Part shown: piece after piece, positions 8,755-17,574 of the stretch | How positions within the stretch are numbered: the first letter of the stretch is position 1 | How the letters are laid out: each line of letters begins with the position of its first letter | Source: Dimargaris cristalligena | Lineage: Eukaryota > Kickxellomycota > Dimargaritomycetes > Dimargaritales > Dimargaritaceae | DNA length: 17,732 nucleotides | Assembly: GCA_027576995.1 (NCBI GenBank) | Contig: JANBQC010000379.1 | Span: forward strand, 9,812-27,543 | Direction of reading: 5' to 3' | Made by a program: the position numbers and the translations under genes | The notes under the pieces: generated by a model | What the model was told of the DNA's origin: nothing | What the model saw: the letters and a program-made list of their open reading frames with translations, nothing else | The model's database searches: none

Positions 8755-10215
8755 TTATATAAAGACTGGAGGGTTGGTCCAGTATTTACTTTTCGTAGTG
8801 GCTGTTTTAGTACGAATATAGTGGCGGGTCAGTCTCAGCGCAATTTCAAAATTTTCAGGCTGGCTTTCTAGATCCAGACCCACTGGAAAAGGGATAAAGG
8901 AAAAAAGAGGAACACCACCAAGGAAAACCTCGGAGTTGAATAGCCCAGTGCAATTGTACCCTTGCTCATTCGTAAAGAACTGAATAATCAAAGTATGTGA
9001 CGATTTATCGTCCCCTATTCCAAAAAGGAATTTTGGCTGCCCGAGTTTGTCCTTATTTGCCATTAAAAAATTTTCTAGTCGTTGTCCGAATTTGAGGCTT
9101 TTCTTATGTAGAGATTGCTTTTGATAGACGAAGTACCCACGTGCCTTCTTTATAAACGATTCTACACTGGCTTCGATTTCCTCACAAATGTCTGGGCCAC
9201 CTATTACGGAACACATATCCTTAATAGCTTCCTTGGTAAGACTGGCCTCATTCCCGGAATTCGCCTCCTCGGGGCAGCTCTTAGAAATTTCGATTCTGGC
9301 GAAGGCCTTCTGGGAAACTCGCTCACATGAACTGAACGATATCCTGCGCATAAAATTAGGATCTTCGATTATAGTTTCGATCTCCTGCCTTTCTCGTGTC
9401 GCTTTTGGGATATACACGGGTTCAGCCTTGGAGTCGACATTCCCGCTCCCCGAATCTGACTTTTGGGTTCTTGACAACGATAAAGGCAGCGAAGTGGTAC
9501 CGGGAGTATGCATTTGGATTTCCGGCTGGTTTATGGCGGCCGTCGAAGATGCAGAGTCGATTCTTTGGCGTTTCGGATCGGGAAGCACGAAGTGGGGACT
9601 ATTCCTTAATAGCGCAATATGCCTCAACAAATCGAGGCGAGTTGCCGGGTCCAATGGTCCTAGATCAAAGGTCCCGAGTTGAGCGCTGGCTATGCCTCCG
9701 GAGGCTTCGCTACCAGCTTCCCCGGTACTAGAATTCCCGGCATGGTTTAGCTCGGATTCCCCGGACGGATTAGGGAGGTTGAGTTGTTGATTGGGGGCGG
9801 AAGGCAACGGCGAGCCTGCAGGATCCGTAAGTTGGGCATCGTCCGTATCATCGAAATTTAGATATTCCTCAATATCAAACGCTGGCTCGTGTAGGAGATC
9901 GCCCGAATAAACGTTGGCGAGGTTTGGAACTTGTTTGGCATCGATTTGGGGATCCATTTCCATCGCGTTTTCCGTAGTGGGTAATTGACGATGATCAGTG
10001 AACATGTCGCTGGTAGGGGAGAGAGGGTCATTTAGTGGGAAGTAGGGGTCGGAAAATAATCCGAGGAACTCATTGCCGTCAAATAGATCCAACCCACCAT
10101 CAGTCGGGTTGGTTGTCGGGGAGCCCTGGGGGTTCGAAGGGTAGCCGAGCCCTTGGCCTAGAGCCAAAATCCAAAGCAGGCACAGGGTAACGAGACAAGG
10201 GGTGCCATAGACCAT
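8755..10215 (-). CDS. Secreted protein of unknown function with acidic disordered half and NLS-like patch
   Basis: I do not recognise the family. The gene is intronless, 486 aa, from an ATG in context CAATATGG. Residues 1-24 form a clear signal peptide: a short N terminus, the hydrophobic core LVTLCLLWILALG, then small residues. Residues 25-265 are low in complexity and rich in Pro, Ser, Asp and Asn. They contain acidic-hydrophobic motifs (GLDLFDGNEFLGLF at 41-54, FDIEEYLNFDDTDD at 113-126) like acidic activation domains, and a basic patch, PKRQR (214-218). Residues about 268-486 look folded, with cysteines at 297, 314, 335, 344 and 422, an amphipathic helix near 340-385, and a Phe/Pro-rich segment near 430-450. 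Possible N-glycosylation sites are N161 and N421. A secreted effector-like protein is one reading; a transcription factor whose N terminus happens to resemble a signal peptide is another. Neither is proven. Confidence 0.72.
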   Translation of the reverse strand: MVYGTPCLVTLCLLWILALGQGLGYPSNPQGSPTTNPTDGGLDLFDGNEFLGLFSDPYFPLNDPLSPTSDMFTDHRQLPTTENAMEMDPQIDAKQVPNLANVYSGDLLHEPAFDIEEYLNFDDTDDAQLTDPAGSPLPSAPNQQLNLPNPSGESELNHAGNSSTGEAGSEASGGIASAQLGTFDLGPLDPATRLDLLRHIALLRNSPHFVLPDPKRQRIDSASSTAAINQPEIQMHTPGTTSLPLSLSRTQKSDSGSGNVDSKAEPVYIPKATRERQEIETIIEDPNFMRRISFSSCERVSQKAFARIEISKSCPEEANSGNEASLTKEAIKDMCSVIGGPDICEEIEASVESFIKKARGYFVYQKQSLHKKSLKFGQRLENFLMANKDKLGQPKFLFGIGDDKSSHTLIIQFFTNEQGYNCTGLFNSEVFLGGVPLFSFIPFPVGLDLESQPENFEIALRLTRHYIRTKTATTKSKYWTNPPVFI

Positions 10216-10284
10216 ATTGGCGAACTACGGATCCGGGGTTGATTTTTAAATGACGTAGAAAATCAAACACCTTTCCCAAACATG

Positions 10285-10296
10285 CACTTTAAAGTG
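10285..10296. promoter_or_regulatory. 12-bp perfect palindrome upstream of the secreted-protein gene
   Basis: CACTTTAAAGTG is its own reverse complement and lies 69 bp upstream of the ATG at 10215. It could be a binding site for a dimeric regulator, or supply a TTTAAA core promoter element. No known regulator is matched. Confidence 0.3.
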
Positions 10297-10891
10297 TGGC
10301 TTCCGGAATATAGAAAATATTCAATAATGCCTATGAAATATAAGTGAAGACATAGATGTTAAAATGCGAAAAAAAAGGAGAGATATTGTCCGAGATATAG
10401 GAATCGAACTGGGCGAAAAAAACAATATAGAAATACAATTATATCAGGTGGTGTTAGGATCAAAGGAGAGGCCCAATGATCGTGGTTTAGCCGGGCAATG
10501 GTGTATCCACCGGGCAATTTTCGGTTGGTCGCTCCAAGGTGAAATATAATTTTGTACGACACTGCCTGTAGAGGCATGGGCGGCAGATCGCCAGCCAGCA
10601 CTTGCCATATCCAAAGTGTAACACCACCTTCGGTACAATTGATGTCCAGTGTCGACTCAAACCCCAACACTTATACTGATTTTTTGGGGGGGTTCGATGG
10701 GATGCCAAACAAAAACAATCTATATGCTTTTGATAAACTGGTTGATTGTAGATCATTCCGCTGTCTACTGATGAACTCCTGGGGGTGTATATGGGTCTTG
10801 GACAACAGAAGTTGCCATCAAAAGAGATGGACATTTGTGCCAACTAATGTATTGTTGATAGTCGGGAGGCTCTATCTAGCAATGAACTAGT

Positions 10892-10910
10892 TACCACCTG
10901 CCTGGTGGTA
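10892..10910. repeat. Perfect 7-bp-stem hairpin
   Basis: TACCACC (10892-10898) and GGTGGTA (10904-10910) are reverse complements around the 5-nt loop TGCCT. No function is evident. Confidence 0.4.
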
Positions 10911-10951
10911 TGTCCTACAACAATCCAAGGCACCCTAGGCCATTGTGTGCG

Positions 10952-11959
10952 ATAGGTAGTCAGTAGATTTATGGAACATTGCCAATTTCCTATAGCTATT
11001 TCAAGATATAAAGCTAAGAGTACAATCAGCCTAGTCAATGACAAATATCACACTGGCCTAAACCAGGTTTAAACCTTAGCAATTTCATTATTACTATTAC
11101 TGCTGGCCCTCCTAATCTGACTTAATCTGGACTTAATGATCATCTGCCCTTGTTAGGCCTGATAACACCATATTAACCTTCCCATGGTCACCCCCGGTAC
11201 TATGGGATCATTCTATATTATATAACCATCCCCCTTCCAGACTCTTAGGCTCATACCACTCACTCCAGTACTGACCTGACAACTCTTCTGGTTACCACCC
11301 AAGTCTTCTAGACCCTCACAACCATCCAGTTAGCCTATTTAGTATACCTTAGTCTAAGTAGCATTTCCCTTGGGACCTCCCTCTGGAGTTGTCCCTGTAT
11401 ATATATAACTGGGCCCCCATTAGGACCAGTTCAATTCCTCAGCTTATTCTTACCCCCTTAGTTTACCCCCAATAAACTCTATATATGCCCACACCCCTTT
11501 GTACTGACCAGTAAGTGTGCCCACTGCACATCCCTTGCATAACCAATCATCTAAGCCTTTATTAGTTAGTACTGTGCCCCATACCTGATGCTAATAGCCC
11601 ACTTGGCTGAGTCTAAGCCCCACCTACCATTAGAAGCCTATCCCTGGGACTCTTGATGGACTAAGAGTGGGTAACCCGGGTGACAACCCCCCTGATAACC
11701 ATATTTTAAGTGTCCTTTGAGGCTTATTCTACATAGGTGTAGGCATTCTAATGTTTATTTGGATTTTACCCTATGATGATATGTGATCCAGGCTAAAAAT
11801 ATATACACCAGGCTTTCAGGGGAAATGCAGCAGTATAATTAAGTGGAAATCTGTTAACCTGAGGGTGTTATTTGGTATTGAGAGTCCTTTACTTCACCCT
11901 GCAAAGCTAGGGTTGACACAAGGCAGCTGGCTGCCAAGTGAATAAATCTCATTACATTT
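10952..11959. other. CpG-free, C-skewed stretch (possible decayed methylated repeat)
   Basis: By hand count this 1008-bp stretch has only two CpG dinucleotides (11195 and 11677), both inside CCGG. In 11101-11700 I count about 190 C and 91 G in 600 bases, so about 29 CpG would be expected from base content. The plus strand therefore carries roughly twice as much C as G. No open frame of note and no recognised element is present. The depletion fits long-term CpG methylation and deamination of an old repeat, but the identity is unknown. Confidence 0.5.
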
Positions 11960-13056
11960 CGACTAAACTGATAGAACCCTGGAATCACAGTTATATCAAT
12001 GTATTTGTGTTATCATGTAAACGTAATGGCGCTTACTCCGGCTGGCTAGGTTACTGCAAAATAGCTTATAACGAGAGAAATGTGTAAAAGGAAGAGACCC
12101 AGTCCATTCATGTTAGAAAAATAAGGTTTACGAGTCCGATTATATTGTATAAAACTATTTTTGCTGGACATGCCTTATTTTAAGCAGCAGTTTTTTCGAA
12201 CACCGCCTGTGATGTCACTATCTTCAAGGGTCGCCTTTATGAATCGGGTTCAGCCTTGGCATCCCAAGACTTAGGCAATCGGCAACCCAACCATGCTATA
12301 TAGACCTATCAACCAATGCTCCAAGTTAAATAGTAAGAGTGGTTTTATGGATAGACCATCCATCGAAGCAGGACAGAAAGACCGACATCTTCCAATCTCG
12401 TTTCTAGAACCCTTGTGAGGGAATGGGAACTTCTTTTTAGAAGGGTAAATATATGTGGCTACTACAATGGTTACCTGTAGAGAAGTGGTAGTGATAACCG
12501 ACCACCTGGCTGCCCTGAGTGTACCGTTGTTACTTGGTCATAAACTAGTAAGGGGCCGCAAATGCACTGTTTGCTGTATCCCCTCTTTTAATTCACACGG
12601 AAACTCCATTGGGGATTTGATTTGTCCGAAAAAGGCCAAGGGACGTCGCTGGTACAGCGGCAATGGGTTCCCAACTACGGGATGCCAGGCATCCACCTTG
12701 TGGCAGTCAATAAGTACTTTAGAGTATAATAGCCCCCAGTGGAAAGGTAGCCTAGCTAATGTTCACTATTGGCGTATTATGGGAAAATAAGGTCCAACTG
12801 GGTAAGAAGGTCTCGGGTGAGTTGGAATGTAGTTGAAAATATTGGTGTAATGCTGTTTGGCGGGTAAAAAAGGCCAAGCCTGTAAGTGTGTTTTACACGG
12901 AAGTCCTGAGCTAGGCCTTTCATGTTCGAATGAAAGGGGCGGTTGCTTGGCATAGCAATTATGACGTTGGTTTGTTGGATAAACATTTACAAGCGTTGCG
13001 TCTAGTCAACGTGCGGGGGTTTTTTTAGAGATCCGGATTTGGAAGCATTATGTAGC
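11960..13056. other. Intergenic DNA with one unrecognised open frame
   Basis: CpG returns from 11960. A plus-strand frame with ATG at 12467 runs 107 codons to 12790. It has several cysteines and a basic patch (CPKKAKGRRW) but no recognised domain, no signal peptide and no clear promoter, so I do not call it a gene. A hairpin lies at 12916-12937. Confidence 0.4.
12916..12937. repeat. 8-bp-stem hairpin with 6-nt loop
   Basis: CCTTTCAT (12916-12923) and ATGAAAGG (12930-12937) are exact reverse complements around GTTCGA. It has no tRNA-like surroundings. Confidence 0.45.
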
Positions 13057-13200
13057 ATATGGGTGAAATTCAAACCAGCTGTATAAGGTTTTACATAATA
13101 CGTGTATGGACAAATATATGTAAGAATATCTTTTAACCAGTAATATTGGCCTCATCCAATGGATATTTCATTATACAGCCTGAATGAACTTCTCCCATAT
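13057..13200. mobile_element. MITE-like element with 32-bp imperfect terminal inverted repeats and TA flanks
   Basis: The left end (13057-13088) begins ATATGGGTGAAATTC and ends TGTATAAGG. The reverse complement of the right end (13169-13200) begins ATATGGGAGAAGTTC and ends TGTATAATG; 25 of 32 positions match. If the flanking TA is counted as the target duplication, the element reads TGGG...CCCA between two TAs, as in Tc1/mariner-type MITEs. At 144 bp it is non-coding and would depend on a transposase elsewhere. A 32-nt copy of the left end at 17575-17606 matches 28 of 32 positions, which supports a dispersed family. Confidence 0.6.
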
Positions 13201-13217
13201 AGAACAGTAGGCTGTAT
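13173..13217. repeat. 9-bp inverted repeat across the right edge of the MITE-like element
   Basis: ATACAGCCT (13173-13181) and AGGCTGTAT (13209-13217) are exact reverse complements. The second arm lies just outside the proposed element boundary at 13200, so it may be a remnant of a nested or adjacent copy. Confidence 0.4.
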
Positions 13218-13881
13218 GAACCTTTTTAGAACTCTATCAGGGAAGTAGGTCAAATGACCTGGGCTTAATTGTTGCGTTATATATAGTGCGCATGGCCCGC
13301 AGTAGCGAATAGTCGGCGACAATAACTATCTTTAAAGGCGAATCATGTCGGCGCCAAGTGCGCCAGGCCCAAATGGTATTCGTTAGGTCGCCGAGATCCA
13401 CTAACAACGAAATGCCTTCATTTGGGTTAGGAAATGATCAGCACTGTTTGTCCTTTTTTTTCCACCAATGGACGGAGAGGGCGGAGGAAAAGGAAGATCC
13501 TGAGAGGATAGTAGTATTACTTTTCCCTATAAATAGGCTGAACTGTGAAAAGATTTTGGAGTTTCTTGGGAGAAGCAACGAACAAACGATGTGTAATAAC
13601 AGGTCTTGGCACACGGACCTGGTGGGCATAGAACCCCGCACCTATCGGTCCCTGTGACGAGCGTCCCTATGTCCTCTGCTCTGAACTTCGATAATTCCTC
13701 AAGTCCAGGGAATATATAGTTAAGCCTTGCCGCTTCTCTTTATCCAACTTGTCCCCCTATTTAACATATATCTCATTTCACTTTCTCGGGTCCTATACTA
13801 TTTAATACTAGCCCATTGGGTCTCATTGCTCAGGAATTCGTATATTCTGTCTACCTCCTGCTGCACGAGTGTACTTTTAAC
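13201..13881. promoter_or_regulatory. Upstream region of the ABC transporter gene
   Basis: This 681-bp stretch has TATAAATAG (13528-13536) and a nearer TATATAG (13713-13719), either of which could serve as core promoter. It turns CpG-rich around 13290-13400. A strong nested hairpin lies at 13615-13651. A 99-codon open frame (13358-13657) has no recognised domain and overlaps the better TATA box, so I leave it uncalled. Confidence 0.4.
13615..13651 (-). other. Nested GC-rich hairpin, faintly tRNA T-arm-like on the minus strand
   Basis: The outer arms GGACC (13615-13619) and GGTCC (13647-13651) pair, and so do the inner arms GGTG (13621-13624) and CACC (13639-13642). On the minus strand the loop reads GGGGTTCTATGCCC, which resembles a tRNA T-loop but has T at the conserved purine site. 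No D-arm or full acceptor stem can be built, so this is not called a tRNA. Confidence 0.35.
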
Positions 13882-16827
13882 ATGTCCTTCTCTGCCGACC
13901 CCGTTAAAGAGGGAGCCGCCCCCTCCTATGCGGGCTCGCACGCGGTCACCCTTCAGCCCAGCTGGCACCGCTCCCTCCGCATTCTGCTCAAAAAGATCTT
14001 CGTATCGCGCATTCGCAACCGTCCTATCTTGGCTTTTGAGTTTCTCATGAGCATCTACTTTCTAGTCCTTCTGGTCGCCCTCAATTTTAGCGCTCGTCGA
14101 ACCATTGGCTCCAGCCAGGTCGATGCTCTCCCGCCCCTGTCCGCCAATTGTACCTCATGCCTTCACTTTGCCTACACCAACACCACGAGTCAGGAGCCCT
14201 TGTTGACGGCCCTTCAGGAGCTATTCGACCAGTCCGAGCCCCACCCCATTCGCACCCAGTATTTTGCTTCACGCCAGGACCTGTTCGACCAATATGAGCG
14301 CGACCCCGCCGGAACTCTGGTGGGGGTAACTCTGCCCGACCTGACCTCGTCCACGACGGCCAACAACTCCCGGTCCGTCCGGGCCGACCTGGGCTCGCTC
14401 GAAAACTCCCCCTCCTTTTCGCTCCACTGTAACCACACGGCCATCGGGACCGTCGGGTTCATCGACACTCTGTGCTTAACTGCCCAGGTCTACGTGGAAC
14501 GCGCCATTCAGAATGTCTACCGCGACGGGCGTAGTCTGCCCCGATTGCCGTCACCGCTATCGGCCATCAATCCGCGCTCTTCCGAGAGCGGATTAGCGCG
14601 ACGCTCGGTCGATCTCGAAAGCCCAGCCATAAGTATCTCTAAATTCGCCGGTGACGATTATAGCAACACCTACATCGTAGCGGTAGGCCCATATCTCATG
14701 GTCCTCGGTCTCGGCCTGTCCGTCATCCACATTGTCGTTCTGGTCGTTCACGAGAAGGAAACCCAGATTAAACAGGTCTTGTTGATGATGGGACTCAACG
14801 AGGCCACATATATGGGCTCGATTGCGGTCTTTCAAACCGGTATGTACTTCTTGACTTCAGTCATCGCCACGATCATCACGTGTGCCGGACAGTTCTTCAC
14901 CCAGACCCACTGGTTTCTGGTCTTTCTGGCCATCTTCTTATTCCAAATGACCAATATCGGCCTAGGGTTATTTATTGGCTGTTTCATCAGCGAACGGAGT
15001 CGGGCTTCCAACGTGACCCAGATTGGGGTCATTATCGGCATGTTCTTGGCCATCGTAGCTAACATCTACGTCGTGGGCATCAGTGAAGCCGGCGAATGGT
15101 TGATATATCTCATCTCGCATACCGCCTTCGCCAGTGCCATCCAAACCATGCTCAAGGCCGAGAGCACCCAAACGCCCATCAATTATAGTACCCTACAGTA
15201 CTCGGATCCACTCCCGCGTTGCTTCGGTATGTTGGCCGTCGACATCGTGCTCTACCTGTTCATTGCGTGGTATGCCCATTCCATTTCGGCCACTTCGTCC
15301 AATCGACCTCTCGGCTGGAACTTTTTGTTCAAGAGCAGTTACTGGAGATCAAGTGCACCGGTCCTGGTTCAATCCAGGGAAGAGCACGATTTTAGCGTAT
15401 CAGAAGCGGGCGTGCAGGGCCTCATGTATCCGCGGTCATCCGCGTCAGTGGACGAAGCCTCGATACCCATGCGTCACATGGGGACGGCTATCTCCGCCTC
15501 GGGGCTCACCCCCGATATGATCGAAAAGGACGAGGTGAATGATATCCCGGAGGCCACCCGCAACGCGGTAGAAATTCGTCACCTAACTAAAGTCTACGCT
15601 ACTTCCGCCAAGTCACCCCGCACTCCCATCGCCGCACTAATCCATCTGATCCGCCGGCGATTGAACAACACCTCGGCAGAGCCCTTTCGGGCTGTGGATG
15701 ACCTCAACCTTAACTTGCACCGTAACCAGATTATGGCCCTATTGGGCCACAATGGTGCGGGAAAAACAACGACTGTGAGCATCCTGGCCACTTCCCTGCT
15801 GCCAACTGGTGGTGAAGTGACCATCTTTGACCGCACTTTACCCACCGCTGACTCCGACCCCACCGACACCAACCATTTGCTCAAGAAACTTCAATCCGAA
15901 ACCTCCATTTGCCCGCAATTTAACATTTTCCTCGATTGGCTGACTGGGTACGAGCACCTGGAACTATTCATGGAGGTACGGGGTATTATCATTGGGTCCC
16001 CCTCCTCCGATTCTAAGGAGCAAGTTCTCCGCCACCGCGATTACCTTCGCGGACTGCTGGACAAGGTCAAATTGCTTGAAAAGGCCGATCGACTTGTTTC
16101 AACTTACTCGGGTGGTATGAAACGTCGCCTGAGTGTTGCCTTTGCCCTCATGGGCGATCCTAAACTAGTGCTATTGGACGAACCCACGACCGGCATGGAC
16201 GTGTATTCCCGCAAGTACACCTGGGAGTTTATCCAAGCCGCCAAGCAGCACGACCGAGCCATGATTTTGACATCGCACAGTATGGAGGAAGCCGATGTCC
16301 TGGGCGACCGCATCGCCATTATGGCCAAGGGTAAGCTCCAGGCCTATGGTACTTCACTGTTTTTGAAGAATCGGTTTGGTTCCGGCTACCAGCTTCACCT
16401 AACCAAGGACCAGTCCCAATTCCAGTCCCAGGCGAACAGCTGGACCAACCGAGGCCCGGCCGCCGGCTCCTTCCTCGGCCAGTATTCGGCCACCACCAGC
16501 ATTCAATCGGACCAACCGGCCGTCTCCTCCGTCGATTTGACCATGCCCAGATCGGACCCCCGTGATCCCATGTCGCGGCGTAGTTCGGACCGCCTGGAGC
16601 GTCTGCATAACCTAGTTACCGCAGCCGTCCCGGGATCTATAGTGTACGCCGAAACGGAGCAGGACTTAACGTACCTGTTGCCCCTGCAGACGGATACCTC
16701 CACGTTTCCAGCGCTTTTTAATCAGCTGGAAGCGAGCGTTCCCCAGCGGACATTGGGTATTGTGGCGGTTGGCCTGTCCATGACCACTTTGGAAGAAGTA
16801 TTCATGAAACTCAATGACCACCAGTAA
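13882..16827 (+). CDS. Half-size ABC transporter, subfamily A (ABCA-type)
   Basis: Probably an ATP-driven lipid or lipid-like exporter/flippase of an internal or plasma membrane; the substrate cannot be told. The product is 981 aa and intronless. I chose the first ATG (13882, context AACATGT). One membrane helix at about 51-69 precedes a large lumenal loop (about 70-262) with Cys90, Cys93, Cys183 and Cys198 and several N-X-S/T sites; five more helices lie at about 264-289, 312-335, 343-368, 379-398 and 448-466. The ABCA mark EKETQIKQVLLMMGL starts at 291. The nucleotide-binding domain is intact: Walker A GHNGAGKT (622-629), Q-loop Gln679, signature YSGGM (742-746), Walker B LVLLDE (762-767), D-loop GMD and switch His799. 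The C-terminal block YLLPL...LSMTTLEEVFMKL is typical of ABCA domains. A Ser/Gln-rich insertion (about 843-902) with RRSS, a possible PKA-type site, sits before that block. One half plus one half implies dimerisation. Confidence 0.93.
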   Translation: MSFSADPVKEGAAPSYAGSHAVTLQPSWHRSLRILLKKIFVSRIRNRPILAFEFLMSIYFLVLLVALNFSARRTIGSSQVDALPPLSANCTSCLHFAYTNTTSQEPLLTALQELFDQSEPHPIRTQYFASRQDLFDQYERDPAGTLVGVTLPDLTSSTTANNSRSVRADLGSLENSPSFSLHCNHTAIGTVGFIDTLCLTAQVYVERAIQNVYRDGRSLPRLPSPLSAINPRSSESGLARRSVDLESPAISISKFAGDDYSNTYIVAVGPYLMVLGLGLSVIHIVVLVVHEKETQIKQVLLMMGLNEATYMGSIAVFQTGMYFLTSVIATIITCAGQFFTQTHWFLVFLAIFLFQMTNIGLGLFIGCFISERSRASNVTQIGVIIGMFLAIVANIYVVGISEAGEWLIYLISHTAFASAIQTMLKAESTQTPINYSTLQYSDPLPRCFGMLAVDIVLYLFIAWYAHSISATSSNRPLGWNFLFKSSYWRSSAPVLVQSREEHDFSVSEAGVQGLMYPRSSASVDEASIPMRHMGTAISASGLTPDMIEKDEVNDIPEATRNAVEIRHLTKVYATSAKSPRTPIAALIHLIRRRLNNTSAEPFRAVDDLNLNLHRNQIMALLGHNGAGKTTTVSILATSLLPTGGEVTIFDRTLPTADSDPTDTNHLLKKLQSETSICPQFNIFLDWLTGYEHLELFMEVRGIIIGSPSSDSKEQVLRHRDYLRGLLDKVKLLEKADRLVSTYSGGMKRRLSVAFALMGDPKLVLLDEPTTGMDVYSRKYTWEFIQAAKQHDRAMILTSHSMEEADVLGDRIAIMAKGKLQAYGTSLFLKNRFGSGYQLHLTKDQSQFQSQANSWTNRGPAAGSFLGQYSATTSIQSDQPAVSSVDLTMPRSDPRDPMSRRSSDRLERLHNLVTAAVPGSIVYAETEQDLTYLLPLQTDTSTFPALFNQLEASVPQRTLGIVAVGLSMTTLEEVFMKLNDHQ

Positions 16828-17118
16828 CGACGTGTACTAGATCGGTCTAATGTGGCTCTGGCTCAATGGCCTATATAATTGGCCAGTATTATTTATGAGT
16901 AGCTGGCCTTAAGTATGGCTGAGGGTTTGTGTAGCAATACTCTATATTTATACTGTATAAGCAAGGCAATGGCTTGGCGGAGGGTAATTACAATTCCCTA
17001 TTATTTATTTGGGTTACTTCTGTGGATAAACTCTGTCTAATTCAACTCGCATTGCCCTATTCACCAACTTTTGCCAGCTGTATGCATATAGCCCTTATTA
17101 TTATTGAAGTATACATCT

Positions 17119-17132
17119 AATTTCGCCCATAT
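17119..17132 (-). mobile_element. MITE terminal-repeat-like fragment
   Basis: Read on the minus strand from 17132, ATATGGGCGAAATT matches the left end of the 13057-13200 element at 13 of 14 positions, then diverges. It lies next to the ABC gene's likely poly(A) signal. No partner end was found nearby. Confidence 0.3.
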
Positions 17133-17135
17133 TTA

Positions 17136-17141
17136 AATAAA
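17136..17141 (+). terminator. Possible poly(A) signal of the ABC transporter gene
   Basis: AATAAA lies 309 bp after the stop codon. It is the first exact match I noticed downstream. Confidence 0.35.
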
Positions 17142-17574
17142 GTATGTAGTAGACGAGTGTTTCAAAAGATTTGGCTATTGGGCAGAGTGTAGTCCTACAC
17201 TTCTTCAGGTATACCCCACTGAAAACCCATGCCATTTTATAAGCATCTCCCACGAAAACTGTAAAAGTCCTGCAGGCCACTCCTTTACCTTGTTCGGGTA
17301 ATTGAGGTAAGTCCTGTTGGAAATAAATGAGTTATCCCGATGTACGGCTTTTGTGTACCCAGCAGCGCCCCAATGATTTGAGCACCTACACTATGAGCTT
17401 TTCTGGTATATCATTTCTCCACCGTGCCAGCCATCTGATATACAATGCATAGAAAAATGATAATAGTTGGGTAAATTCCACTAAAATAACTTGATCCTGG
17501 GACTAATTTATGCATCTCTTGGCATATTGATTGGCTAGTAGCTCCCAATTATTTCAATAATCCTGATTTAGTGA

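Larger units (their letters stand above)
10216..10951. other. Upstream region of the secreted-protein gene and intergenic DNA
   Basis: Contains the promoter side of the minus-strand secreted-protein gene, including a 12-bp palindrome and an AT-rich TTTAAAAAT. Several open frames of 100-118 codons overlap on both strands between 10359 and 10890 without a recognised domain. A perfect 7-bp hairpin lies at 10892-10910. Confidence 0.45.

Noticed and set aside
10378..10412. Minus-strand GTTCGATTC resembling a tRNA T-loop
   Set aside because: The flanking bases cannot form a T-stem and no D-arm or acceptor stem is present.
10359..10890. Overlapping open frames of 100-118 codons on both strands, one of them cysteine-rich (minus strand, ATG at 10834)
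   Set aside because: Frames on both strands are similarly long, none has a recognised domain or a convincing promoter, and the longest begins at a non-ATG codon.
10844..11044. Minus-strand frame with a signal-peptide-like hydrophobic start (RLIVLLALYLEIAIG)
   Set aside because: The frame has no ATG before the hydrophobic stretch; it begins at TTG just after a stop, and no upstream exon with a good splice junction could be built.
12467..12790. 107-codon plus-strand frame with several cysteines and a basic patch
   Set aside because: There is no domain, repeat or promoter support and the surroundings are non-coding; it is kept only as a remark in the intergenic entry.
12777..12986. 69-codon minus-strand frame with an ATG
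   Set aside because: It is short, has no recognised features and contains a perfect hairpin; it is likely chance.
13358..13657. 99-codon plus-strand frame upstream of the ABC transporter
   Set aside because: It starts at GTG, overlaps a TATA box and a hairpin, and reads like antisense of a tRNA-like piece at its end.
13816..13881. N-terminal extension of the ABC transporter by 22 residues
   Set aside because: The extended frame begins at TTG; the first ATG at 13882 gives a normal ABCA N terminus.
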